DNA of 20,662 bases from Heliobacteriaceae bacterium (GTDB lineage Bacteria; Cyanobacteriota; Vampirovibrionia; Gastranaerophilales; Gastranaerophilaceae), in contig JAIRZW010000171.1 in the NCBI GenBank assembly GCA_031267015.1, positions 1 to 20,662 of the forward strand, in the 5' to 3' direction. The notes below the pieces were generated by a model. That model was not told the origin of the DNA. It saw nothing but the letters and a program-made list of their open reading frames with translations, and searched no databases. Position numbers and translations under genes: made by a program. Positions within the stretch are counted from its first letter, which is position 1. The number at the start of each line of letters is the position of its first letter. Of the stretch, positions 6,629 to 13,030 are shown piece after piece.

Positions 6629-7547
6629 TGAAAGTCCGTCGTTCGGGAAATATAAATGTAAATTCAGCCGTGAATTAGAGGCTTATATTGCAAACCCCTG
6701 CAAAGAACGCTCGGTTGAAGTTGTTAAAGAGCTTCAGAAACTTGCGGACAGGAGAATGAAAAATCTTCACATCGGAGAAGGTTTTCACAATAAGGCGTAT
6801 ATCGCGGACGATTATTATGTTTTTAAAATTCCAAAAAACCAAGAGGCTAAAGTTGGCCCGGTTAAACTTATTGAAAATATTTTTACGAATTTAAAGACTT
6901 ATTTTGGCAATACAGTGGCGCAAATAGGTAACTTTGAGATAGTAAAGAATGCGGCAATAAAGAAAGAGCTTGTAGAAGCAGGGGTTCCGGCAAAGATAAA
7001 ATGCAATATGGAAAAATATTATGAAACAGTGTATTTGCCGAAGTTTTCATCGCTTCCGCAAAAAGCTTACGATGACCTTGCGTACGATTGCAGTGTTTTG
7101 AACGAGTCCGGAGACGGCTTATCGTGTTGGGGGTTTGACTATGTTAATACGAATAATTTCGTTGCTGCCGGCAAGAAAATAAGAACTGTTGATGAAATGG
7201 ATTATCTGACGCAAGACGAAAATAAAACCAGCGACCTTATGAATATATTTCTCTTTATGTACAATAAAGACACTGCAATAAGACCCGGTTTGAAAGTTTC
7301 GGATAAGGTTTTGAAAATGAAACAAACTATATTTAAAAAATGGCTTCTTGCAGCGGAAAAATACCGGCTTCCATTCCCGAGAATGGCAGCAGATAAAGCT
7401 GATATGGATATATGCATGGAGATTGCCGGATTTGGAAATGATTTTGAGCCTGTTGAAAAGTATATTGAAAAGCTTCGTTCCGCATACCCGGAAGATTCGG
7501 CAAAACGTATAAGACTTTTAGACAACTATTTAGACGCCCTCAGCTAA
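6609..7547 (+). CDS. Kinase-like (aminoglycoside-phosphotransferase-fold) protein of unknown role
   Basis: 312 residues, no signal peptide or membrane segment. LHIGEGFHNKAY (53-64) resembles a glycine-rich nucleotide loop, YVFKIPK (70-76) gives the expected lysine (K73), FDYVNTNNFV (176-185) fits the catalytic-loop pattern D-x4-N (D177, N182) but lacks the usual His before it, and IRTVDEMD (191-198) stands where the metal-binding Asp is expected (D195). The protein may therefore be a divergent kinase or pseudokinase; this is by-eye pattern matching, not a homology search. Its first 15 residues (MLVQYTPESPSFGKY) share the motif M-x-[VI]-Q-x4-S-P-S-F-x2-Y with the unrelated protein at 11100, which supports this ATG. 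The Shine-Dalgarno GAAGGGG sits only one base from the ATG and lies in a hairpin, so initiation is unusual. It is probably monocistronic. Confidence 0.7.
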   Translation: MLVQYTPESPSFGKYKCKFSRELEAYIANPCKERSVEVVKELQKLADRRMKNLHIGEGFHNKAYIADDYYVFKIPKNQEAKVGPVKLIENIFTNLKTYFGNTVAQIGNFEIVKNAAIKKELVEAGVPAKIKCNMEKYYETVYLPKFSSLPQKAYDDLAYDCSVLNESGDGLSCWGFDYVNTNNFVAAGKKIRTVDEMDYLTQDENKTSDLMNIFLFMYNKDTAIRPGLKVSDKVLKMKQTIFKKWLLAAEKYRLPFPRMAADKADMDICMEIAGFGNDFEPVEKYIEKLRSAYPEDSAKRIRLLDNYLDALS

Positions 7548-7626
7548 ACGTTCAGGCATTGTTTTATCAGCATGCATTGGTTTTCTGACTTTTAACGAGG
7601 ATAACGAGCTTATAGGTGTTGGCGTT

Positions 7627-8424
7627 TTAAGCGGCGATAACTGCCATAATTAAGGCCTTAAAGCGTTTTTTGACTCTGTTTGCAGTCTTGATTACCTCTG
7701 CGTGGGTTAATTTTGCTTCGCTTGTGCCTGAGGCGTAGTTTGTAATGCAGCTTATGCCTAAGATATTCATTCCGCAATAGTTTCCGACGATTGCCTCAGG
7801 CACGGTTGACATTCCCACGGCGTCTGCGCCCAGGGTTCGCGCCATTTTTATTTCTGCCGGGGTTTCGTAAGTCGGCCCGGAATTCGCCAGGTAAACCCCG
7901 TGCTGAAGCTCAAATCCCAACTTTTTCGCATATTTGTCCGCAATGTCGATTAAATATTTTTTGTAAACCTCGCTCATGTCAGGAAATCTTTCGCCTAAAT
8001 CATCGTCATTCGCGCCTCGGAGCGGATTTTCGCCGATAAGATTGATGTGGTCGGTGATTAGCATTAAATCACCCGGGTGAAAGCTCTCATTTACCGCGCC
8101 TGCTGCGTTCGTCAGAATCAGGGTTTTTACGCCGAGGTGTTTCATGACCTTGACCGGAAAAGTTATTTCCTCAAGCGAATGGCCTTCGTAAAAGTGGTTT
8201 CTGCCCTGCATCATGACTACTTTTTTATTGTTAATCTCCGCAAAAACAAGCCTGCCTTTATGTCCGGCTACATTGGAATTTATAAACCCGGGGATTTCAT
8301 TGTAAGGGATTGCGATTTTGCAGTGCTCGTCTGCGATTTCGCCGAGGCCTGAGCCGAGAATAATCCCGATTTCCGGCCGGAATCCGTTCGTTTCTCTTGA
8401 TATTAATTCTAAAACTCTGTCCAT
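7627..8424 (-). CDS. punA: Purine nucleoside phosphorylase (trimeric PNP family)
   Basis: Phosphorolysis of (deoxy)guanosine and inosine to base plus (deoxy)ribose 1-phosphate, for purine salvage. The 265-residue sequence has GIILGSGLGEIAD, GHKGRLVF, the phosphate-binding MQGRNHFYEGH, LTNAAGAVN, GPTYETPAE, DAVGMSTVPEA and CITNYASG (the base-recognising Asn), in the order typical of the ~270-aa trimeric PNP class. The ATG at 8424 is preferred over one at 8469, which would add 15 residues read from a palindromic repeat. The Shine-Dalgarno of the 8424 start (GAGGGGGG, 6 bases from GAGG to ATG) is the tail of that repeat. It lies 48 bases downstream of the 81-aa gene and is probably co-transcribed with it. 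Confidence 0.93.
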   Translation of the reverse strand: MDRVLELISRETNGFRPEIGIILGSGLGEIADEHCKIAIPYNEIPGFINSNVAGHKGRLVFAEINNKKVVMMQGRNHFYEGHSLEEITFPVKVMKHLGVKTLILTNAAGAVNESFHPGDLMLITDHINLIGENPLRGANDDDLGERFPDMSEVYKKYLIDIADKYAKKLGFELQHGVYLANSGPTYETPAEIKMARTLGADAVGMSTVPEAIVGNYCGMNILGISCITNYASGTSEAKLTHAEVIKTANRVKKRFKALIMAVIAA

Positions 8425-8426
8425 TT

Positions 8427-8458
8427 CCCCCCTCACCCTCTCCCGCATATAGGAGAGG
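8427..8458 (-). repeat. Palindromic repeat, family A, providing the ribosome binding site of the phosphorylase gene
   Basis: On the minus strand: CCTCTCC (8458-8452), a short loop, GGGAGAGG (8444-8437), then GTGAGGGGGG (8436-8427). This is the same architecture as the elements at 1-53 and 12477-12511. The tail is followed after two bases by the ATG at 8424. Confidence 0.8.
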
Positions 8459-8472
8459 AAGAATATCAAAAT

Positions 8473-8718
8473 TTAATTTAAGTTGGCCGAAACCTCTGCA
8501 ATTACCCGCGCCACGTCAGCGCCGCCAACGGAAACCTCAAGGATTAGCAGGCTTTGGATAAAAACAGTTTCGCTGTATTCCATTGTTTCAAGGTTAACTA
8601 TGTGAAACTCAATAAAATCGTCGCCCGCGTAAACGAGCTTCCCGTAATCGCCTCCGGTCGCCCATTTTATGAACATATATTGATTTTCAAAATTTTTAAG
8701 TCTTTGAACTAATCGCAT
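8473..8718 (-). CDS. Conserved-looking 81-residue protein, unrecognised
   Basis: The sequence starts MRLVQRLKNFENQYMFIKWA and continues with alternating hydrophobic stretches (GKLVYAGDDFIEFHIVN, TVFIQSLLILEVSV) that suggest a small beta-barrel or sheet, and ends in a short helix (ADVARVIAEVSAN). The strand-turn-strand look is reminiscent of Sm/LSm-type small domains, but there is no diagnostic motif and I do not assign one. An ATG at 8766 lies in the -35 box, so the ATG at 8718 with GGGGAGAGGT just upstream is used. It is the first gene of an apparent two-gene unit with purine nucleoside phosphorylase. The strong promoter and good ribosome binding site suggest it is expressed well. Confidence 0.75.
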   Translation of the reverse strand: MRLVQRLKNFENQYMFIKWATGGDYGKLVYAGDDFIEFHIVNLETMEYSETVFIQSLLILEVSVGGADVARVIAEVSANLN

Positions 8719-8738
8719 ATACCTCTCCCCTTTATATA

Positions 8739-8766
8739 ATTTTAGTGATTTTTGGGGATATGTCAA
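8739..8766 (-). promoter_or_regulatory. Sigma70-type promoter of the 81-aa gene / phosphorylase unit
   Basis: On the minus strand: TTGACA (8766-8761), a 16-base spacer, TAAAAT (8744-8739). It is located right after the terminator of the SLH gene and 20 bases before the chosen ATG. Confidence 0.7.
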
Positions 8767-8779
8767 GTTATTACAAAAA

Positions 8780-8804
8780 GAAAAAAACCCGGCGATTGCC
8801 GGGT
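8780..8804 (-). terminator. Intrinsic terminator of the SLH protein gene
   Basis: On the minus strand ACCCGGC (8804-8798), a 4-base loop and GCCGGGT (8793-8787) form a perfect 7-bp GC-rich stem followed by seven T residues. It begins 14 bases after the SLH gene stop codon. Confidence 0.9.
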
Positions 8805-8818
8805 CTTTTCAGAGTTTA

Positions 8819-10849
8819 TTACTCCGGACAACCGAAGGCGATTGTCAGGTGTTCGCGCGGGTTAACCGCTGAGATTTTCTGGCCTTTAGGGTCTACAAGA
8901 TAAGCAACTTCGTCGCCGCTGCTCTGGAACAAGCCCATTGTACCGGACAGGACAGTTCTTGCAGCGTCAACAGGCGCTTTTGCCGTTTCCCAAAGCCCGT
9001 CGCCTAAGCTTCTTGCTGACGCGCCGAGTTCACCCTGGAATACGTTACCAAACGCATAGCCCACATCGTTAGTGACGTTTTCCGCCGCGTTACCGATGTT
9101 TGTCAGGATTCCGCCCGCTGTACGGCCTACCGTACCAATCAGCGAACCTGCAAGCGTGAACGGAAATTCAACTACGCGCGCAACAGGGTTTACCTGTTTA
9201 TCTTTATTAATTTGCGCTGTCAGAATCTGTCTTGGTAATGTTGCTTTACAGTCACCGTTTTTGATGTCGGTGAATGACAGTTTCAACGCGCCCTTGTCAC
9301 AGCCGGAAGGTCTGATAACTTCAACGACCTGGCCGCTTACAGTCGAACCGCAAGGGTAAGTTACGCCGTTGATAGATATCTCTTCCATGGTTTTAGCACG
9401 GAAATACTGGCCTACGTGGGAAGACTTTGCCGTGATTTGGTCGAGCATTGCGATTTGCAATGTAGGAACCTGAACGGTTTCCTGCTGCTCCATGTAAGCT
9501 TGTTTGTCCGGCTCGGGACATACAGGGCAGATGTCGTTTGCTGTTTTGGGGTTTGTGTCATAGCCGAGCGCTACACGTACGGTTTGCATCATTGAAGCCA
9601 CATCCGCACGCGACGCGTCTTTATTAGGCGAGATTAAGTGCGGGTTTGGCATGTCTTTTAATGCGCCGTTTTCAAGAGATTTTGCAACAGGGATTCTTGC
9701 CCACTGAGGAACAGTGTTTCCGTCTGAGTATTTGCTTAAAATCTCATCGGCTTTACATTCGTCCATTTCACAAGTCATGCCTTTTGCGATTGTTGAAAGC
9801 GCTTCAACGCGCGTTACAGGCGCTTTCGGTCTGAAGGTTCCGCCGGGATAGCCGGCAAGCAGGTTGTCGTCAACCGCTTTTGCGATTGCAGCGTTGGCCC
9901 AGTGTGAGGACGAAACATCTTTAAATAAGTTTTCGCGTGTCATGCCGCAGCTAAGATTGAAACCTTTTACCAGAATTGTTGCAAATTCTGCGCGGGAAAT
10001 GTTTCTTGAGGGCCTGAAGTAGCCGTCAGGATAGCCTACTACTACGTTGTTTATGGCGAGTTTGTCAATGTCGCATGACGCCCAAAAGCTGTTCGGGACA
10101 TCAGGGAACTCGCATCCGCCTTGTGTTAAACCCGCTGCAGCGCCGGTCATCTGGCCGCTCTGAGAGGTATAACTAAAAGGGATTAGAGAAGTCCTCGTTG
10201 CGTCAAGTGAGCTTGAAGTTTGAATGTTTACGGGGTTGGCACAGCCTTGAGAGCTGCTGCCAACAGGGGTTCCGTTAATCATTGCACTGTTAAGCGACGG
10301 TAACTGGGCTGCTGCACCTGTTGTACCGCATCCGCAGTCTGAAGAAATGACTACACCGGAGCTGTTTGTAGCAATGTTTTTAAAGCTTTCCGCTACGTAG
10401 GGCGTTTCAATTGAAGCTACACCCGCAGCAGCTTCGCCGACATAGTTGTTTGCGCCGTAAACTGCGTTAGGATAGGCATAAACCTGTCTCATGTCTTTTC
10501 TTTCGGGCTTGCCTCCGCCCGGGCACACTGCCGCTGCCGGTGCTGAAGCACCTACACAGTCTTGTTCTTTGTTTTTGCAGCCGCAGTCAGGCTTATGCTT
10601 TTTCTCTTTTTGTTTTTTGCAAGGGCATTCTTCTTTTTTCTTCTCTTTTTTCTTTTTGCATCCGCAGTCCGGTTTTGCCTCTTCAAGCGGGCATGCCGGG
10701 CCTGTCATTGTTTCCTGCGGAAAAGCCTTTTCACATGGTGCCTTTGGTGCGGCTTTTGAACACGGGCAAGCGGCCATCGCCTGATTTAGCGAACACGATG
10801 CTATTCCAACGGCGATTGCGGCTGCCACAGTTAGTTTCTTCATTGTCAT
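8819..10849 (-). CDS. SLH-domain envelope protein with a Cys/Lys-rich N-terminal region
   Basis: 676 residues. The N-terminus is a signal peptide (MTMKKLTVAAAIAVGIASCS ... QAMA, likely cut near residue 26); IASC (16-19) also fits a lipobox, so lipoprotein processing is possible. Residues 27-110 carry twelve Cys, many as CPC/CGC pairs, separated by Lys/Glu runs (KKKKEKKKEE and similar). Three SLH domains follow at about 248-297 (FPDVPNSFWA ... GYPDGYFRPSRNISRAEFA), 309-358 (FKDVSSSHWA ... GYPGGTFRPKAPVTRVEAL) and 373-428 (degenerate). SLH domains usually bind cell-wall-linked polymers. The C-terminal 240 residues begin with a beta-rich VGQYFRAKT ... INGVTYPCGSTVSGQVVEVIR segment and are otherwise unrecognised, with a Gly/Ala-rich stretch near 570-620. 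The start follows AAGGAGG by 10 bases. Single gene; terminator at 8780-8804. Confidence 0.88.
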   Translation of the reverse strand: MTMKKLTVAAAIAVGIASCSLNQAMAACPCSKAAPKAPCEKAFPQETMTGPACPLEEAKPDCGCKKKKEKKKEECPCKKQKEKKHKPDCGCKNKEQDCVGASAPAAAVCPGGGKPERKDMRQVYAYPNAVYGANNYVGEAAAGVASIETPYVAESFKNIATNSSGVVISSDCGCGTTGAAAQLPSLNSAMINGTPVGSSSQGCANPVNIQTSSSLDATRTSLIPFSYTSQSGQMTGAAAGLTQGGCEFPDVPNSFWASCDIDKLAINNVVVGYPDGYFRPSRNISRAEFATILVKGFNLSCGMTRENLFKDVSSSHWANAAIAKAVDDNLLAGYPGGTFRPKAPVTRVEALSTIAKGMTCEMDECKADEILSKYSDGNTVPQWARIPVAKSLENGALKDMPNPHLISPNKDASRADVASMMQTVRVALGYDTNPKTANDICPVCPEPDKQAYMEQQETVQVPTLQIAMLDQITAKSSHVGQYFRAKTMEEISINGVTYPCGSTVSGQVVEVIRPSGCDKGALKLSFTDIKNGDCKATLPRQILTAQINKDKQVNPVARVVEFPFTLAGSLIGTVGRTAGGILTNIGNAAENVTNDVGYAFGNVFQGELGASARSLGDGLWETAKAPVDAARTVLSGTMGLFQSSGDEVAYLVDPKGQKISAVNPREHLTIAFGCPE

Positions 10850-10871
10850 TTTATTTTTACCTCCTTGTGTT

Positions 10872-10951
10872 GATAGTGAATGGTGAGTTGTGAATCGTGA
10901 ATAGTTCTTCAAAAACTTGACTATTCACTGTTTACTATTCACTATTCACTA
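10872..10951. repeat. Large palindrome built of AGTGAATA-type short repeats (family C)
   Basis: The left arm contains repeated GTGAAT/GTGAAT-like units (10873-10905); the right arm contains the complement, ACTATTCACT and CTATTCACT repeated (10920-10951), with a 14-base centre. It lies in the untranslated leader or promoter region of the SLH gene, 22 bases upstream of its ATG. A single-arm relative is at 14138-14170. Confidence 0.75.
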
Positions 10952-11007
10952 ACGATAAGCATTGCCAAAAGAGGTTATCCAACCGAGCTATTTGTTTTTC
11001 GGGCTTA

Positions 11008-11029
11008 AATGTAAATTTTTGTTTACATT
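11008..11029. promoter_or_regulatory. Inverted repeat AATGTAAA-n6-TTTACATT in the divergent promoter region
   Basis: A perfect 8-bp dyad between the divergent SLH gene and the gene at 11100. The spacing and AT-rich composition would suit a dimeric regulator's operator, or a weak hairpin. The rest of the 250-base region (10850-11099) holds the family C palindrome and presumably both promoters. ATTATA at 11065-11070 preceded by TG is a possible -10 box for the plus-strand gene. Confidence 0.4.
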
Positions 11030-11099
11030 AGCGAAAAGAACTAGCAAAAATTTTATTTACGTGTATTATACACATGGTAACAAAACAGAAAGGAAAGTC

Positions 11100-11714
11100 A
11101 TGCAGATTCAACCTGTTCAGTCCAGCCCGTCATTTGAAAGTTATATTGGTATATTTAGATTAGAAAATGAACCCCAAATTCTAGACCAAATTTGTAAAAA
11201 AGCTTTAGAGTATGCTCCTATGCTTAAAAAATTTGAAAAAGATATGTTTGTCGGTGTCTGTGAGCAATTTCATAAAGGTGTTATTGTCTCTACGGGTGAA
11301 AACAAAAAGATGCCTTCCGGCATTATCGAACAACAGCTTGAAATGGTTGACCATCCTTTATTTAAAGCCATTGATGATATTGTGAAACCTATCAAACATA
11401 AGCTAGCTATTGATAGACCTGTCTATGATGAAGAAATTTCTTGTCTTAGGGAAGTAGCCTCTACTATCGGTAATGTTAAGAGTGAGAATTCTTGGGAAGC
11501 AGTAGTTGAAACTATAAGGTTAGGCGATATTAAATTTAATAGACAGCTTGGAAGCAAGATCTATCAGTCCAACGGAAAGGCTACTATATACTATGATTCT
11601 TATTGTAATCCTAGAAGAGATATAGAGCATATGGATGAGTTAATTGAAATAGGTTTTGCTAAAGACAGATATGAATGCAATAATTTTGCTGATTTTGAGG
11701 ATTTGGATTATTAA
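11100..11714 (+). CDS. Unrecognised 204-residue protein with the SPSF N-terminal motif
   Basis: The ATG at 11100 has AAAGGAA 5 bases upstream; a longer frame from 10962 runs through the promoter region and is not used. The protein starts MQIQPVQSSPSFESYIGIF, matching the first 15 residues of the protein at 6609 position by position at M1, Q4, S9-F12 and Y15. The rest is mixed alpha/beta, soluble, with scattered Cys and an acidic end (NNFADFEDLDY). No domain is recognised and there is no signal peptide or membrane helix. Base composition and codon choice are visibly more AT-rich than in uppS and the efflux genes downstream, so it may be a recent or lineage-specific acquisition. uppS starts 5 bases after its stop, so the two may be co-transcribed without implying a shared function. 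Confidence 0.65.
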   Translation: MQIQPVQSSPSFESYIGIFRLENEPQILDQICKKALEYAPMLKKFEKDMFVGVCEQFHKGVIVSTGENKKMPSGIIEQQLEMVDHPLFKAIDDIVKPIKHKLAIDRPVYDEEISCLREVASTIGNVKSENSWEAVVETIRLGDIKFNRQLGSKIYQSNGKATIYYDSYCNPRRDIEHMDELIEIGFAKDRYECNNFADFEDLDY

Positions 11715-11719
11715 GTTAA

Positions 11720-12406
11720 ATGAATAGTGAACTAAAACATATAGCAATAATCATGGACGGCAACCGGCGCTGGGCAAAAGAGAGAAACCTCTCGTCGGCT
11801 GTGGGACATAAAAAAGGCGTTGAGGCTTTGAGAGCCGCTTTAAAGGCATGCCAAAAATTCGGCATTAAGTATCTTACGGTCTACGCGTTTTCCACCGAGA
11901 ACTGGAACCGCAAGCCCGAAGAAGTTAATTTTTTAATGGATTTACTCGCCCATACTATTAAAAACGAATTGCGCGAAATGCATGAAAATGGTGTTGTGTT
12001 ACGGTTTATCGGCAACCTTGAGCCGCTTAACCCCAAACTGCGCGGGATTCTGGATAATGCCATGGAGGTTACGAAAGATAATACGGGCGTAAATCTTCAA
12101 ATAGCCTTCAATTACGGCGCGCGCGCGGAAATCGTGCAGGCATGTGCAAAAATTGCCGCTGACGGCCTGAACCCCGAAAGTATCACGGAAGAAACGATTT
12201 CACGGTATTTATACACCGCAGGGATTCCTGACCCGGATTTGTTAATCCGTACGGGCGGCGAAATGAGGGTTTCTAACTTTCTGCTGTGGCAGCTCGCTTA
12301 TTCAGAGCTTATCGTAACCCGGCAGTACTGGCCGGATTTCAATGAAGAATCGCTTTTGGAAGCCATAGAGGAGTTTAAACAGCGGCACAGAAGGTTTGGA
12401 GCATGA
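11720..12406 (+). CDS. uppS: Isoprenyl transferase (undecaprenyl diphosphate synthase)
   Basis: Adds isopentenyl units in cis to farnesyl diphosphate to make the C55 lipid carrier for peptidoglycan and surface glycan synthesis, on the inner face of the membrane. The 228-residue protein has MDGNRRWAK (catalytic Asp13), the GHKKG substrate loop, YAFSTENW, and the C-terminal DLLIRTGGEMRVSNFLLWQLAYSEL. Length and motif order are standard, though slightly shorter than the E. coli protein. The start is 5 bases after the previous stop with no clear Shine-Dalgarno. The last four bases (ATGA) are the start of rdgB, so the two are translationally coupled. Confidence 0.96.
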   Translation: MNSELKHIAIIMDGNRRWAKERNLSSAVGHKKGVEALRAALKACQKFGIKYLTVYAFSTENWNRKPEEVNFLMDLLAHTIKNELREMHENGVVLRFIGNLEPLNPKLRGILDNAMEVTKDNTGVNLQIAFNYGARAEIVQACAKIAADGLNPESITEETISRYLYTAGIPDPDLLIRTGGEMRVSNFLLWQLAYSELIVTRQYWPDFNEESLLEAIEEFKQRHRRFGA

Positions 12407-13005
12407 GAGAAATCGTTTTTGCAACGAATAACCCGCATAAATTAGAGGAACTCAGTGAAATAGCAGATGCGTATTTCCCTCTCCCTACGGGAGAGGGCCA
12501 GGGTGAGGGGGCAATTAATTTCATTTTGCCACCCAAAGGTTTCAATCCGATTGAAACCGGCGAAACTTTTGAAGAAAATTCGCTGATTAAGGCGCGCGAA
12601 GCCGCGCGTTTGAGCGGAAAACCTGCTTTAGCGGATGATTCAGGGCTTTGTGTTACGGCTCTTGGCGGCGCGCCCGGGGTTCATTCGGCAAGATATGCAG
12701 ACACTGCGCAAGGCCGTATTGACAGGCTTTTAAAGGAGCTTGAGTCTTATGAAGACCGAAGCGCAAAATTTGTGTGCGTAATGACTTTGGTGGACGAAGC
12801 CGGTGAAATTTTATTCACTGCCCGCGGCGAATGCCATGGCGAAATTGCCCGCAAACAGTCCGGCATAAACGGTTTTGGCTATGACCCCGTGTTTATCGTA
12901 AAAGATTCCGGCAAAACTATGGCTGAAATGAGTGAAGAGGAAAAAAACTTAATCTCCCACCGCGGCCTGGCATTGCGTCAGATTCTTGCATATTTTAATG
13001 TTTGA
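12403..13005 (+). CDS. rdgB: dITP/XTP pyrophosphatase (RdgB/HAM1), with an in-frame repeat insertion
   Basis: Hydrolyses non-canonical purine triphosphates (dITP, XTP) to monophosphates, keeping them out of nucleic acids. 200 residues with FATNNPHKLEE (6-16), ETGETFEENSLIKA (51-64), the catalytic LADDSGL (76-82), GGAPGVHSARY, FGYDPVF and SHRGLA. Residues 25-37 (FPLPTGEGQGEGA) come from a family A palindrome (12477-12511). The ETG motif is consequently about ten residues further from the N-terminus than in E. coli RdgB. The insert falls in a loop region between helix 1 and the next strand, away from the active-site motifs, and all motifs remain intact, so activity is expected. It overlaps uppS by ATGA and is followed 25 bases later by the efflux adaptor gene. 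Confidence 0.94.
   Translation: MREIVFATNNPHKLEELSEIADAYFPLPTGEGQGEGAINFILPPKGFNPIETGETFEENSLIKAREAARLSGKPALADDSGLCVTALGGAPGVHSARYADTAQGRIDRLLKELESYEDRSAKFVCVMTLVDEAGEILFTARGECHGEIARKQSGINGFGYDPVFIVKDSGKTMAEMSEEEKNLISHRGLALRQILAYFNV
12477..12511 (+). repeat. Palindromic repeat, family A, in frame inside rdgB
   Basis: CCCTCTCCC (12477-12485), loop TAC, GGGAGAGGG (12489-12497): a perfect 9-bp stem, followed by CCAGGGTGAGGGGG. Same plan as 1-53 and 8427-8458. Confidence 0.88.
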
Positions 13006-13030
13006 TTTATTATAGTTGTGAGGGAGAAAA

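Noticed and set aside
10491..10893. Phe/Leu-rich plus-strand frames that look like membrane proteins
   Set aside because: They are the antisense of the Lys/Glu-rich segment of the SLH protein (AAG/GAA codons reversed give CTT/TTC), so the hydrophobicity is an artefact.
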